In this document: positions 17,906-27,725 of the stretch, in pieces
Position numbering within the stretch: position 1 is the stretch's first letter
Layout: each line of letters starts with the position of its first letter
NCBI RefSeq assembly: GCF_001591145.1
Contig: NZ_BCUF01000003.1
Location: 124,001-188,000, forward strand
Direction: 5' to 3'
DNA: 64,000 bases
Source of the DNA: Vibrio harveyi NBRC 15634 = ATCC 14126 = KCTC 12724
Lineage (GTDB): Bacteria > Pseudomonadota > Gammaproteobacteria > Enterobacterales > Vibrionaceae
Made by a program: the position numbers and the translations under genes
Notes under the pieces: model-generated
Database searches by the model: none
Told to the model about the DNA's origin: nothing
What the model saw: the letters and a program-made list of their open reading frames with translations, nothing else

Positions 17906-18376
17906 ATGAAAGTGATCGAGGGTGGCTTCCCAGCGCCAAATGCAAAAATTGCTATCGTTATTTCTCGTTTCAACAGTTTTATTAACGAAAGCCTACTATC
18001 TGGTGCGATCGATACACTAAAGCGTCACGGACAAGTAAGCGAAGACAACATCACTGTTGTTCGTTGCCCAGGTGCCGTAGAACTACCTCTAGTAGCTCAA
18101 CGTGTTGCTAAAACTGGTAAGTACGATGCAATCGTATCTCTAGGTACAGTAATTCGTGGCGGTACACCGCACTTTGACTATGTTTGTAGTGAGTGTAACA
18201 AGGGTCTTGCACAAGTTTCTCTGGAGTACAGTCTTCCAGTAGCATTTGGTGTATTGACTGTTGATACTATCGATCAAGCGATTGAACGCGCAGGAACCAA
18301 GGCTGGTAATAAAGGTGCAGAGGCTGCACTAAGCGCACTTGAAATGATTAATGTACTATCTGAAATTGATTCCTAA
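17906..18376 (+). CDS. ribH: 6,7-dimethyl-8-ribityllumazine synthase
   Basis: 156 residues, the same as E. coli RibH. It joins the products of the two pathway arms into lumazine, in a 60-subunit shell in related bacteria. The catalytic H89 is in [13 protein letters not shown]. The start is the ATG at 17906 with AAAGGAAAG upstream; the ORF extension back to 17765 runs through the inverted repeat. Its stop overlaps the nusB start by one base. Confidence 0.95.
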   Translation: MKVIEGGFPAPNAKIAIVISRFNSFINESLLSGAIDTLKRHGQVSEDNITVVRCPGAVELPLVAQRVAKTGKYDAIVSLGTVIRGGTPHFDYVCSECNKGLAQVSLEYSLPVAFGVLTVDTIDQAIERAGTKAGNKGAEAALSALEMINVLSEIDS

Positions 18377-18843
18377 TGGGGGCCAGTGTGAAACCAGCCG
18401 CACGTCGTAACGCACGTCAATTCGCTCTACAAGCGATCTATTCATGGCAAATTACCAAAGATAATGTTGCCACGATCGAAGAACAGTTTTTGTCTGGCGA
18501 CAAATACGATGAAGAAGAACTTCACGCATCTGAGCCTGCACTTGCTGCTCCAGAAACAGACGTAGCTTACTTCCGTGAACTACTAAGCGGTGTTGTACTT
18601 AGCCACTCTGAGCTAGATAGCAAAATCCGTCCATACGTGTCTCGTCCAATGCAGGACCTAGACATGATGGAACTTGCTCTTCTTCGTCTTGCTATGTACG
18701 AGATGACTCGTCGCGAAGATGTTCCTTACAAAGTGGTAATCAACGAAGCGATTGAACTTGCAAAAGTATTCGCGGCAGAAGACAGCCACAAATTTGTGAA
18801 TGGTGTGCTAGATAAAGCGGCGCCACACGTACGTAAGAAATAA
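18376..18843 (+). CDS. nusB: Transcription antitermination factor NusB
   Basis: 155 residues. NusB with NusE binds boxA RNA and allows full-length rRNA transcription. The all-helical domain begins with [17 protein letters not shown] and ends with [22 protein letters not shown] (cited in part) near the C-terminus. TAATG coupling with ribH. A terminator follows. Confidence 0.95.
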   Translation: MGASVKPAARRNARQFALQAIYSWQITKDNVATIEEQFLSGDKYDEEELHASEPALAAPETDVAYFRELLSGVVLSHSELDSKIRPYVSRPMQDLDMMELALLRLAMYEMTRREDVPYKVVINEAIELAKVFAAEDSHKFVNGVLDKAAPHVRKK

Positions 18844-18856
18844 CGATTTCTTCATT

Positions 18857-18887
18857 AAAAAGGTCAGCAGATGCTGACCTTTTTTGT
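18857..18887 (+). terminator. Terminator after nusB
   Basis: A 13-bp stem, AAAAAGGTCAGCA / TGCTGACCTTTTT, followed by T. Confidence 0.9.
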
Positions 18888-18921
18888 ATCAAAAGCTTTT
18901 CCATCAAAAAGTAAGTGAATA

Positions 18922-19887
18922 ATGTCTGGTGAATTCAATCTGATCGATAAGTACTTTGTTGGACGTCAAAGCCAACGCAAAGACGTACACCTAGCGGCGG
19001 GTGACGACTGTGCGTTAGTGAAAGCGCCAGATAACGTACAAATTGCCATTAGTACTGATACGTTAGTGGCTGGAACCCATTTTCTTGCGGATGCAAACCC
19101 TGCTTGGGTCGCACATAAGGCGTTGGCATCAAATATTAGTGATCTCGCGGCAATGGGTGCAACGCCGGCGTGGGTGAGCTTTGCATTGACGATGCCTAAG
19201 CCTGATGAAGCTTGGCTCGCGCCTTTCTGTGATGCATTTTTTGAGCTGGCGGATTATTTTGGTATTCAACTTATTGGTGGTGATACCACAAAAGGTCCAC
19301 TGAGCCTGACGCTCACCGTGCAAGGGTTTGTACCAGAAGGGAAAGCACTGACTCGCTCTGGGGCGAAAGTCGGGGACTGGGTTTATGTCACGGGCAACCT
19401 TGGAGATGCCAAAGCCGGTCTGGATGTGATTCTGGATGATTCACTGCGCTCGCGTATTGCTGCGCAGGAACTTGAGACAGCGCATTATCTTAGCTCACCT
19501 CGTGTTTTGGCTGGTCAAGCGCTCGTTGGGTTGGCTTCGGCTGCGATTGATATCTCTGATGGTTTAATCTCTGATATCAAACACATCCTCAAACGTTCTG
19601 ATGTTGGTGTGAGCTTAGATGTTTCCCAATTGCCAATTTCTTCAGAACTGGTTCAGTTTTTAGATGATAAGGTCATCGCACAGCAGTATGCTCTATCAAG
19701 TGGCGAAGAATACGAACTGTGCTTTACTGTGCCAGAGCAAAACCGTGGCTCATTACAAAGCGCTTTGTCTCATATCGGATGTAAAGTCACGTGTATTGGT
19801 CAGATTCGACCAAAAGGTACCTTCGAGCTGCATGATAACAATCAACCGCTTGATTGGGATCTGAGTGGCTTTGACCACTTTAAATGA
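18922..19887 (+). CDS. thiL: Thiamine-monophosphate kinase
   Basis: 321 residues. Phosphorylates thiamine phosphate to the active diphosphate. PurM-like fold: GDDCALV (near residue 29), STDTLVAGTHF, ALASNISDLAAMGATP and IDISDGLISD blocks carry the magnesium and ATP ligands. It starts after the nusB terminator and is followed by pgpA with a 57-bp gap, so those two are likely one unit. Confidence 0.95.
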   Translation: MSGEFNLIDKYFVGRQSQRKDVHLAAGDDCALVKAPDNVQIAISTDTLVAGTHFLADANPAWVAHKALASNISDLAAMGATPAWVSFALTMPKPDEAWLAPFCDAFFELADYFGIQLIGGDTTKGPLSLTLTVQGFVPEGKALTRSGAKVGDWVYVTGNLGDAKAGLDVILDDSLRSRIAAQELETAHYLSSPRVLAGQALVGLASAAIDISDGLISDIKHILKRSDVGVSLDVSQLPISSELVQFLDDKVIAQQYALSSGEEYELCFTVPEQNRGSLQSALSHIGCKVTCIGQIRPKGTFELHDNNQPLDWDLSGFDHFK

Positions 19888-19944
19888 TATGAGCTAGGCT
19901 CTAGCCTAAGATTGAAACCAAACTTGCAGTATAGGTTTAAGGAA

Positions 19945-20448
19945 ATGACCAACCCTCTCTCTCTGATTTCATTAAAGAACCCGTGGCATTTATTGGCGAC
20001 AGGTTTTGGTAGCGGTTTATCACCTGTAGTGCCAGGCACAATGGGCACACTGGCATCTGTACCATTATTTCTATTGTTAGCCCAATTGCCTTTTCCACTA
20101 TACGTGGTCGCCGTACTTGTCTCTTGTGTGATTGGCATAAAGATCTGCCAAGTGACATCAGACGACATGGGCGTTCATGACCATGGCTCAATCGTGTGGG
20201 ATGAATTTGCGGGCTTTTGGATCACCATGAGCTTAGTGCCTGCACTGAATATTCCCTTAACAGAATGGAAATGGTTACTTACTGGTTTTATCTTGTTCCG
20301 CTTCTTTGACATGGTAAAACCGTGGCCTATCGGTTGGTTAGATAAACGTGTTCATGGCGGCTTAGGTATCATGATTGATGATATCGTGGCGGGCATTATG
20401 GCGGGTATCGCACTGTTTTTTGTGGCGAAATACGCAGGTTGGATGTAG
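19945..20448 (+). CDS. pgpA: Phosphatidylglycerophosphatase A
   Basis: 167 residues from the ATG at 19945. Removes phosphate from phosphatidylglycerol phosphate in the inner membrane. Family blocks: GFGSGLSPVVPGTMGTLAS, DHGSIVWDEFAGFW and GLGIMIDDIVAGI, with about four membrane segments. The AAGG before the ATG is close, and a TTG at 19912 would add 11 residues; the shorter form fits the family better. Convergent with dxs across a shared terminator. Confidence 0.9.
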   Translation: MTNPLSLISLKNPWHLLATGFGSGLSPVVPGTMGTLASVPLFLLLAQLPFPLYVVAVLVSCVIGIKICQVTSDDMGVHDHGSIVWDEFAGFWITMSLVPALNIPLTEWKWLLTGFILFRFFDMVKPWPIGWLDKRVHGGLGIMIDDIVAGIMAGIALFFVAKYAGWM

Positions 20449-20477
20449 TACCTACCACTGACCATCGACAAATAAAC

Positions 20478-20506
20478 AAAAGGGATGCCAGAGCATCCCT
20501 TTTTTG
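20478..20506. terminator. Bidirectional terminator
   Basis: The stem AAAAGGGATGC / GCATCCCTTTT with loop CAGA lies between pgpA and dxs. Confidence 0.9.
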
Positions 20507-20536
20507 TGTTTACGCGATTTTATTGCTTTACGCTAT

Positions 20537-22402
20537 TTACTTGGCTAGGTAATCGTTGATTGATTTCTCGATGCCTTGCGCGTCTAAACCAAGTTCTTCG
20601 TGCAGCTCGTCTTGCGTACCTTGAGGTATGAAGCGATCTGGCAAGCCAAGATTTAGTACTGGCTTGATGATCTTATCTTGCATCATAAACTCAATTACAC
20701 CTGCACCAGCGCCACCTGCAATCGCATTCTCTTCTAGTGTAACCAGAACATCATGCTCAGCGGCGAGCTGACGGATCAAGGCTTCATCAAGAGGCTTAAC
20801 AAAGCGCATATCAGCAACTGTTGCGTTGAGGTTTTCAGCCGCCTCCAATGCGTTACCTAAGAAGGTACCGAAGCTAAGAATTGCCACTTTCTCGCCTTTA
20901 CGCACGATACGACCTTTACCGATTTCAAGTGCAGTGAAGTCTTTTTCGATTTCTGTGCCCATACCGCTACCGCGTGGGTAACGAACCGCGCTTGGACCCG
21001 TGTGTTTGTGGCCTGTGTACAGCATCTGACGACATTCGTTTTCGTCACTTGGTGCCATGATTACCATGTTCGGGATACAACGCATAAAGCTGAGATCGAA
21101 CGCGCCTTGGTGAGTTTGACCATCTGCGCCAACCAGACCTGCACGGTCGATAGCGAACATCACTGGCAAATCCATGATCGCAACGTCGTGGATCAGTTGA
21201 TCATAACCACGCTGTAGGAAGGTAGAGTAGATTGCTACGATCGGGTGATCGCCCGCAATTGCCATACCTGTTGCAAGTGTCACGGCATGCTGCTCTGCGA
21301 TCGCTACGTCAAAGTACTGCTCAGGGTACTCTTTTGAGAAGCGAACCATACCAGAGCCTTCACGCATTGCTGGTGTAATCGCCATCAGCTTAGGATCTTG
21401 CGCTGCCATATCACATAGGAAATCACCAAAGATCTTAGAGAAGGTTGGCTTGCCGCCACTGCTCTTCGGCAAACTGTTATGTGATGGGTCGAACTTTGGT
21501 ACACCGTGGTAGCCGATAGGATCTTTTTCTGCTGGCTCATAACCTTTACCTTTCTTGGTCATGATGTGCAGGAATTGTGGACCTTTCAACTCACGCATGT
21601 TTTTCAATGTCTTGACGAGCTCGTTGACATCGTGACCATCGATAGGACCGATGTAGTTGAAGCCAAGCTCTTCGAATAACGTGCCAGGAACGACCATGCC
21701 TTTTAGGTGTTCTTCTGTACGACGCACCAACTCTTTGATCGGTGGGACGCCGGACAGCACTTTCTTGCCGCCTTCACGGATAGAAGTGTACAAGCTGCCA
21801 GAAAGGACTTTCGCAAGGTGATTGTTCAACGCGCCTACGTTCTCTGAAATCGACATTTCGTTGTCGTTTAGAATCACTAGCATGTCAGGGTGAACGTCAC
21901 CAGCGTGGTTCATTGCTTCAAAAGCCATACCAGCCGTAATGGCACCATCACCGATTACGCTGACCACTTTACGACCTTGACCTTCTTTTTCTGCGCTAAT
22001 GGCCATACCGAGACCAGCACTGATAGAAGTCGATGAATGGCCAACAGATAAAGTGTCGTACTCGCTCTCTTCGCGCCAAGGGAATGGGTGAAGCCCGCCT
22101 TTTTGACGGATAGTAGGCATTTGATCACGACGACCTGTCAGAATCTTATGTGGGTAAGCCTGATGACCCACATCCCAGATTAGCTGGTCAACAGGTGTGT
22201 TATATACATAGTGCAGAGCGACCGTTAGCTCTACTGTGCCTAAGCCAGACGCTAAATGTCCGCTAGACTGACTCACTGAATTTAGCAGATACGTGCGTAG
22301 TTCATCGCACAATGTCGGCAATGTTTCTTTCGGAAGAAGACGCAACTCCTCCGGTGTATTTGCTAACGCCAGTGTCGGGTATTTTGAAATATCAAGAGTC
22401 AT
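20537..22402 (-). CDS. dxs: 1-deoxy-D-xylulose-5-phosphate synthase
   Basis: 621 residues. Condenses pyruvate and glyceraldehyde 3-phosphate, the first step of the MEP isoprenoid pathway, and also feeds thiamine and pyridoxal synthesis. Thiamine diphosphate motif [18 protein letters not shown] near residue 150; transketolase central domain with [15 protein letters not shown] near 370; C-terminal domain after about 495. It is the last gene of xseB-ispA-dxs. Confidence 0.97.
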   Translation of the reverse strand: MTLDISKYPTLALANTPEELRLLPKETLPTLCDELRTYLLNSVSQSSGHLASGLGTVELTVALHYVYNTPVDQLIWDVGHQAYPHKILTGRRDQMPTIRQKGGLHPFPWREESEYDTLSVGHSSTSISAGLGMAISAEKEGQGRKVVSVIGDGAITAGMAFEAMNHAGDVHPDMLVILNDNEMSISENVGALNNHLAKVLSGSLYTSIREGGKKVLSGVPPIKELVRRTEEHLKGMVVPGTLFEELGFNYIGPIDGHDVNELVKTLKNMRELKGPQFLHIMTKKGKGYEPAEKDPIGYHGVPKFDPSHNSLPKSSGGKPTFSKIFGDFLCDMAAQDPKLMAITPAMREGSGMVRFSKEYPEQYFDVAIAEQHAVTLATGMAIAGDHPIVAIYSTFLQRGYDQLIHDVAIMDLPVMFAIDRAGLVGADGQTHQGAFDLSFMRCIPNMVIMAPSDENECRQMLYTGHKHTGPSAVRYPRGSGMGTEIEKDFTALEIGKGRIVRKGEKVAILSFGTFLGNALEAAENLNATVADMRFVKPLDEALIRQLAAEHDVLVTLEENAIAGGAGAGVIEFMMQDKIIKPVLNLGLPDRFIPQGTQDELHEELGLDAQGIEKSINDYLAK

Positions 22403-22421
22403 ATAAATGCGCGCTTATAGT

Positions 22422-23318
22422 TTAGTTCTTGCGCTCGATGACATATCGGGCGAACTCTTCGAGTAACTGAGTATTGTATGGGATTGCTTCCAATGCTTGA
22501 AGTGCTTCCTGTAACAGAGTGTGAGCTTTCTCCATTGCTCCCTCCAAACCCAGTAGAGATGGATAAGTGCTCTTGTTCAGCTCTTGGTCTGAGCCTTGAG
22601 GCTTACCCAGTGTTTCTGTGTCACTAATGATATCAAGAATATCGTCTTGAACCTGAAACGCCAGACCGATCGCTTTTGAGTAGCCTTCTAGGTGTGGCAA
22701 TACTTCCAGACCTTTTTCGCCTGCGGCTAACGCACCAAGTTTGACTGCACAGTTAATCAGTGCACCAGTTTTATTGCGATGAATTTCTTCTAAATCTGCG
22801 AGAGAAACTCGACGATTCTCTGCACCTAAATCTAACGCTTGACCAAGACACATGCCACTTGCACCAGAAGCTTGCGCTAGTGCTTGTACCATCTTTATAC
22901 GCTGGCTTTCCGCGTTCGGATTCAGTTCACCTTCAGCAAGAATCGTGAATGCCAATGTTTGTAGAGCATCACCAGTCAAGATTGCTGTGGCTTCATCAAA
23001 CTTAATGTGGCAAGTCGGTTGACCGCGACGCAGCGCATCGTCGTCCATTGCAGGTAGATCATCGTGAATCAGAGAGTAGGCGTGAATACACTCAATAGCA
23101 GACGCTGGCGTGTCGAGATCTTCTGGCTTACAACCTAGCATTTGACCAGTGATGTAAACAAGGAAAGGACGAACACGTTTTCCGCCAAGCAGCAGACCAT
23201 ATTTCATCGCTTGAATCAGCGGCTGTTCTTGGTGAGGCAATTGCTCAAGCCACAGATTGAGTTGTTGGTTGTTTCGTTGTTGATAAGACGTCAATGTCTC
23301 TTGCATCACATTGCTCAC
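22422..23318 (-). CDS. ispA: Farnesyl diphosphate synthase (geranyltranstransferase)
   Basis: 298 residues. Makes C15 farnesyl diphosphate from IPP and DMAPP. The first aspartate-rich motif DDLPAMDDD is at 86-94 and the second, DDILD, near 225; GGKRVRP is at 45-51. The ORF begins at a GTG; an ATG four codons later is an alternative, and the ribosome-binding site does not decide. Nine bases separate it from xseB and 19 from dxs. Confidence 0.95.
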   Translation of the reverse strand: MSNVMQETLTSYQQRNNQQLNLWLEQLPHQEQPLIQAMKYGLLLGGKRVRPFLVYITGQMLGCKPEDLDTPASAIECIHAYSLIHDDLPAMDDDALRRGQPTCHIKFDEATAILTGDALQTLAFTILAEGELNPNAESQRIKMVQALAQASGASGMCLGQALDLGAENRRVSLADLEEIHRNKTGALINCAVKLGALAAGEKGLEVLPHLEGYSKAIGLAFQVQDDILDIISDTETLGKPQGSDQELNKSTYPSLLGLEGAMEKAHTLLQEALQALEAIPYNTQLLEEFARYVIERKN

Positions 23319-23327
23319 TACTGATTA

Positions 23328-23570
23328 TTATTCTGACTCAGGGGTGAAGTCACTCAGTGGTGCTTCATCATCTTCGCTAAGAAGAATGCTTACGCGCTGT
23401 TCGGCGTCGCTCAGTTTTGTTTGACCAGCACGAGCCAGTGCAATGCCACGTTCAAATTTACGTAGGGCATCATCAAGGGCAAGATCGCCATTCTCTAATT
23501 GATCAACTAAGCTATCTAGCTCTTCAATTGTTGCTTCGAAGGTCATATTTTCTGGTTTCTTGACCGCCAT
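23328..23570 (-). CDS. xseB: Exodeoxyribonuclease VII small subunit
   Basis: 80 residues, the typical XseB length. Partner of XseA in a nuclease that degrades single-stranded DNA. Core block TFEATIEELDSLVDQLENGDLALDD (cited as a family block by its ends) and FERGIAL are clear. First gene of the xseB-ispA-dxs operon, divergent from pomA; the 265-bp spacer should hold both promoters. Confidence 0.94.
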   Translation of the reverse strand: MAVKKPENMTFEATIEELDSLVDQLENGDLALDDALRKFERGIALARAGQTKLSDAEQRVSILLSEDDEAPLSDFTPESE

Positions 23571-23835
23571 CTTTTATCTGCCTTAATAGAGCCTCTAATA
23601 GAATGCACGCAAGTTACCTTAGCCTACTAAGTTGGTCAAATTTAACCTTATATAATTGTCACAAAATTAGCGTTAGACAGGTCTGATAAGACGATATTGA
23701 TCATAGACTTCGGAGCTAAACGATCTTTTTGTGACGTATTGACCAAGATTTTTCTAAAAAAACTGTTCTAGTTGTCGATACAAGTAATAATTCGCCTGAC
23801 TAGGCAATATTTAAGTATAGCGAGAGGAGTGCTTT

Positions 23836-24597
23836 GTGGATTTAGCAACCCTAATAGGTTTGATCGGTGGTTTTGCATTCGTCATCATGGCGATGGTGCT
23901 AGGCGGCAGCATCGGTATGTTCGTAGACGTTACCTCAATCCTAATCGTAGTTGGTGGCTCTGCATTTGTTGTGTTGATGAAGTTCACCATGGGGCAGTTC
24001 TTCGGTGCGACAAAGATCGCAGGTAAAGCGTTCATGTTTAAAGCCGATGAGCCAGAAGATCTGATCGCTAAGATTGTTGAAATGGCAGACGCGGCACGTA
24101 AAGGTGGTTTCCTCGCTCTTGAAGAGATGGAAATCAACAACAGCTTTATGCAGAAAGGCATCGATTTACTGGTTGATGGACATGATGCCGACGTTGTACG
24201 TGCGGCACTACAGAAAGACATTGCACTTACCGATGAGCGCCATACGCAAGGTACAGGCGTGTTTCGTGCATTTGGAGACGTAGCCCCTGCGATGGGGATG
24301 ATCGGTACACTGGTTGGTCTGGTAGCCATGCTTTCAAACATGGATGACCCAAAAGCGATCGGTCCTGCGATGGCGGTAGCGCTTTTGACCACACTATACG
24401 GTGCGGTGCTTTCTAACATGGTGTTTTTCCCAATTGCAGACAAGCTTTCATTACGTCGCGATCAAGAAACGTTAAACCGTCGTTTGATTATGGATGGTGT
24501 TTTGGCGATCCAAGATGGTCAAAACCCTCGTGTTATCGATAGTTACTTGAAGAACTACCTCAACGAGGGTAAACGCGCTCTCGAGATAGACGAGTAA
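23836..24597 (+). CDS. pomA: Sodium-driven flagellar motor stator protein PomA
   Basis: 253 residues, the length of V. alginolyticus PomA, and almost identical to it from memory. With PomB it forms the stator that couples sodium flow to rotation of the polar flagellum. Four membrane segments (two near 1-55, two near 150-210) flank a cytoplasmic loop with the charged residues that touch FliG. The start is a GTG with GAGAGGAG upstream. pomB follows after 15 bp. Confidence 0.97.
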   Translation: MDLATLIGLIGGFAFVIMAMVLGGSIGMFVDVTSILIVVGGSAFVVLMKFTMGQFFGATKIAGKAFMFKADEPEDLIAKIVEMADAARKGGFLALEEMEINNSFMQKGIDLLVDGHDADVVRAALQKDIALTDERHTQGTGVFRAFGDVAPAMGMIGTLVGLVAMLSNMDDPKAIGPAMAVALLTTLYGAVLSNMVFFPIADKLSLRRDQETLNRRLIMDGVLAIQDGQNPRVIDSYLKNYLNEGKRALEIDE

Positions 24598-24612
24598 TCC
24601 GGAGGTCATCTG

Positions 24613-25557
24613 ATGGATGAAGATAACAAATGTGATTGTCCGCCACCCGGTCTCCCGCTGTGGATGGGGACATTCGCTGACTTGATGTCACTGCTGATGT
24701 GTTTCTTCGTACTGCTGCTTTCGTTTTCGGAAATGGACGTATTGAAGTTCAAACAAATTGCGGGCTCGATGAAGTTCGCTTTTGGTGTACAAAACCAACT
24801 TGAAGTGAAGGACATCCCAAAAGGTACCAGCATCATCGCTCAGGAATTTCGACCGGGTCGCCCTGAGCCGACGCCAATTGATGTCATCATGCAGCAAACC
24901 ATGGACATCACTCAGCAGACGTTGGAATTCCATGAAGGGGAATCTGACCGAGCAGGTGGTACTAAACGTGACCAAGGTAAGCTGACGGGGGGACAATCAC
25001 CAGAAACTTCAACGCAAAACAATCAATCGGCAGAAGCAGACATGCAACAACAGCAGTCTGAACAAACGTCGCAAGAGATGGAAACCTTGATGGAAAGCAT
25101 CAAGAAAGCGTTGGAGCGAGAGATTGAGCAAGGCGCGATTGAAGTAGAAAACCTCGGTCAGCAAATTGTGATTCGAATGCGAGAGAAAGGCGCGTTCCCT
25201 GAAGGATCGGCGTTCTTACAGCCGAAATTCAGACCACTAGTACGCCAGATTGCCGAACTGGTGAAAGACGTACCGGGTATTGTTCGAGTGTCTGGACATA
25301 CGGACAACCAACCGCTGGATTCTGAGCTGTATCGTTCTAACTGGGACTTGTCTTCTCAACGAGCTGTATCGGTTGCCCAAGAGATGGAGAAAGTAAGAGG
25401 CTTCTCGCACCAACGCTTACGAGTGCGAGGCATGGCTGATACTGAGCCATTAGCGCCAAACGATTCTGATGCAAACCGCGCACTTAACCGCCGTGTTGAA
25501 ATCAGCATCATGCAAGGTGAACCACTTTACAGTGAAGAAGTGCCCGTAATTCAATAA
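24613..25557 (+). CDS. pomB: Sodium-driven flagellar motor stator protein PomB
   Basis: 314 residues. One membrane segment (about 17-40) contains D23, equivalent to the sodium-binding D24 of V. alginolyticus PomB. A Gln-rich linker (about 120-160) leads to the OmpA-like peptidoglycan-binding domain (about 190-300, with VSGHTDNQP and NRALNRRVEI). Conserved CDC at 7-9 precedes the membrane segment. Operon with pomA, ended by a terminator. Confidence 0.97.
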   Translation: MDEDNKCDCPPPGLPLWMGTFADLMSLLMCFFVLLLSFSEMDVLKFKQIAGSMKFAFGVQNQLEVKDIPKGTSIIAQEFRPGRPEPTPIDVIMQQTMDITQQTLEFHEGESDRAGGTKRDQGKLTGGQSPETSTQNNQSAEADMQQQQSEQTSQEMETLMESIKKALEREIEQGAIEVENLGQQIVIRMREKGAFPEGSAFLQPKFRPLVRQIAELVKDVPGIVRVSGHTDNQPLDSELYRSNWDLSSQRAVSVAQEMEKVRGFSHQRLRVRGMADTEPLAPNDSDANRALNRRVEISIMQGEPLYSEEVPVIQ

Positions 25558-25578
25558 GCGGATATTTGTTCTGATACT

Positions 25579-25607
25579 AAAAGCGAGCGTTAGCTCGCTT
25601 TTTTTGT
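25579..25607 (+). terminator. Terminator of pomAB
   Basis: The stem AAAAGCGAGC / GCTCGCTTTT with loop gtta, followed by T. Confidence 0.9.
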
Positions 25608-25633
25608 CATTCCATTTCGCTTAGGTGTATAAT
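25604..25633 (+). promoter_or_regulatory. Predicted thiI promoter
   Basis: -35 TTGTCA at 25604-25609 and a perfect -10 TATAAT at 25628-25633 with an 18-bp spacer. It overlaps the T-run of the pomAB terminator. A TPP riboswitch was not seen between it and thiI. Confidence 0.55.
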
Positions 25634-25755
25634 CTTGCGCCTTTGAAGTGAGCTCAGGCTACCTTTTATGACCAAAACGCACTTTTGCTGCGTATGAAGC
25701 ATCGAGGTGGAGTATCACTCATTGTTGATTGCGAAACTAACCTGCGAACTAGACT

Positions 25756-27204
25756 ATGAAATTTATTGTAAAGCCCCATCCAGAAATTTTTGTAAAAAGT
25801 GAATCTGTGCGTAAGCGCTTCACAAAGATTTTAGAGTGCAACATTCGTAACATCGTTAAGAGCCGTACGGAGTCTGTCGCGGTATTCAACCGTCGTGATC
25901 ACATTGAAGTGACCTCTGAGAGTGACGAGTTCCACGCTGAAGTTTTAGAAATCCTGACGCACACGCCAGGTATTCACCATATTCTTGAAGTAAAACAAAC
26001 TGAATTCAAAGACTTGCACGACATCTACGAGCAAGTGTTGGAGCTAAGCGGTTCACTGATCGAAGGCAAGACTTTCGTAGTGCGTGCTAAGCGTCGTGGT
26101 AAACACGAATTTACTTCTATTGAGTTAGAGCGTTACGTAGGTGGCGGTCTTAACCAAGCGGTAGAAAGCGCTCGAGTTAAGCTAAGTAAGCCAGACGTAA
26201 CGATCAACGTTGAAGTGACTAACGACAAGCTAAACCAAGTGTTGGCACGTCACAAAGGTCTAGGTGGTTTCCCTCTAGGTACACAAGAAGACGTACTAAG
26301 CCTGATCTCGGGTGGTTTCGACTCTGGTGTTTCTAGCTACCTACATATCAAACGTGGCTCAAAAGTACACTACTGTTTCTTTAACCTAGGTGGTCCAGCA
26401 CATGAAATCGGCGTTAAGCAGGTTTCTCACTACCTATGGAACAAATACGGTTCTTCAGCAAAAGTACGTTTCATCTCAGTTGATTTCGAGCCTGTAGTTG
26501 CAGAAATCCTAGAGAAAGTTGATGACGGCCAAATGGGCGTGATCCTGAAGCGTATGTTCATGCGTGCAGCAGGTATGATTGCTCAGAAGATGAAGATCGA
26601 AGCATTGGTAACAGGTGAAGCACTGGGTCAGGTATCGAGCCAGACGCTAACTAACCTACGCCATATCGATAACGTAACAGATACTCTGATTCTGCGTCCG
26701 CTGATCAACTGGGATAAAGAAGACATCATCAATCTAGCGCGTGAAATCGGCACAGAAGACTTTGCGAAGACGATGCCAGAATACTGTGGTGTTATCTCTA
26801 AGAAGCCAACTGTTAAAGCGGTGAAAGGCAAGCTAGAAGCAGAAGAAGAGAAATTCGACTTCAGCATCCTTGAGCAAGTGGTTCAAGAAGCTCGTATGAT
26901 GGACATCCGTGATATCGCAAAAGAGTCACAGGAAGCAGCACCAGAAGTTGAGCAAGTACAAGCAGTAGAAGAAAACGCAATCGTATTGGATATCCGTAGC
27001 CCTGAAGAGGAAGACGATAACCCACTAGAAATCGATGGTGTTGATGTTAAACATATTCCATTCTACAAATTGGGTACTCAGTTTGGTGATCTAGACCAAG
27101 CTAAGACATACCTACTGTACTGTGACCGTGGTGTGATGAGCCGCCTGCAAGCACTTTACTTGCAAGAGCAAGGTTTCAACAACGTGAAGGTTTACCGCCC
27201 ATAA
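25756..27204 (+). CDS. thiI: tRNA 4-thiouridine / thiazole sulfurtransferase ThiI
   Basis: 482 residues. Adds sulfur to U8 of tRNA and supplies sulfur for the thiamine thiazole. Domains in order: ferredoxin-like and THUMP (about 1-165), PP-loop ATPase ([11 protein letters not shown] near 190), and a C-terminal rhodanese domain with the catalytic C456 in YCDRG, the same number as in E. coli. The disulfide partner cysteine is in [13 protein letters not shown]. Single gene with promoter and terminator. Confidence 0.97.
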   Translation: MKFIVKPHPEIFVKSESVRKRFTKILECNIRNIVKSRTESVAVFNRRDHIEVTSESDEFHAEVLEILTHTPGIHHILEVKQTEFKDLHDIYEQVLELSGSLIEGKTFVVRAKRRGKHEFTSIELERYVGGGLNQAVESARVKLSKPDVTINVEVTNDKLNQVLARHKGLGGFPLGTQEDVLSLISGGFDSGVSSYLHIKRGSKVHYCFFNLGGPAHEIGVKQVSHYLWNKYGSSAKVRFISVDFEPVVAEILEKVDDGQMGVILKRMFMRAAGMIAQKMKIEALVTGEALGQVSSQTLTNLRHIDNVTDTLILRPLINWDKEDIINLAREIGTEDFAKTMPEYCGVISKKPTVKAVKGKLEAEEEKFDFSILEQVVQEARMMDIRDIAKESQEAAPEVEQVQAVEENAIVLDIRSPEEEDDNPLEIDGVDVKHIPFYKLGTQFGDLDQAKTYLLYCDRGVMSRLQALYLQEQGFNNVKVYRP

Positions 27205-27228
27205 TCGCGTTGCAATGCTGACAATCAC

Positions 27229-27266
27229 AAAAGCGCAAATTGAGAAATCAGTTTGCGCTTTTTTCG
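27229..27266 (+). terminator. Terminator of thiI
   Basis: The stem AAAAGCGCAAA / TTTGCGCTTTT with a short inner helix, then T. Confidence 0.85.
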
Positions 27267-27427
27267 TTTTAGCACGCGCAAAATTTTCCCTAATGAAGTG
27301 ATAAGATTGAGCTCAATCGCACGCTTCGGGATTTGTATTGATATAACGATAATTAATCCGAAATCAGGATGAAAAGGTGATGTTGATACCAATTTCTGAA
27401 GAAGAGGGACAGTGGGATTTTTTAGAT

Positions 27428-27672
27428 AAAAAAACACCGCCTAATAAGGCGGTGCAAGAAATTTGACAGACAGGTCAAAATAAATACAGGAAGTATCTGT
27501 TTTGTCACAGGGAGTGTGGACAAAACATATGGTAGAAATCTACCTAACTCGAAATACGAGTTTGCAAACACAACATCGCAACAACGAAGCCAATTGATTC
27601 ACAAAAGGAATCAAGCCGTTCAGGCTCGTGTTGCGGGATGAAATATAGAATTTATCTGGCTGTTCGGCAACG
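27428..27672 (-). ncRNA. gcvB: GcvB small regulatory RNA
   Basis: Read on the minus strand, divergent from gcvA exactly as in E. coli. It contains the G/U-rich R1 seed (GATGTTGTGTTTGC, at 27563-27580 as complement), the conserved CTGTCTGTC block (27465-27473 as complement), and a terminator CACCGCCT-loop-AGGCGGTG plus T-run (27428-27454) like that of enteric GcvB. A -10-like element lies at about 27678-27686. About 245 bases; the 5' end is approximate. GcvB with Hfq represses many amino-acid and peptide transporter mRNAs and is activated by GcvA when glycine is plentiful. Confidence 0.9.
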
Positions 27673-27725
27673 GACATTTTATAATGTTTCAGATAAAAAA
27701 AACTAATCCTACTTGAGGTCCCATA
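27673..27725. promoter_or_regulatory. gcvA/gcvB divergent control region
   Basis: A 53-bp spacer holding the gcvB promoter on the minus strand and the gcvA leader. A CTAAT element near 27702 matches the pentamer reported for GcvA binding. The 27267-27427 stretch on the other side of gcvB shows no gene. Confidence 0.45.

Noticed and set aside
23811..24443. 210-residue minus-strand ORF over pomA
   Set aside because: Mirror of pomA codon use; Ser/Thr/Ile-rich with no family features.
25634..25755. TPP riboswitch before thiI
   Set aside because: The CTGAGA and ACCTGA core blocks of the thi-box are not found.
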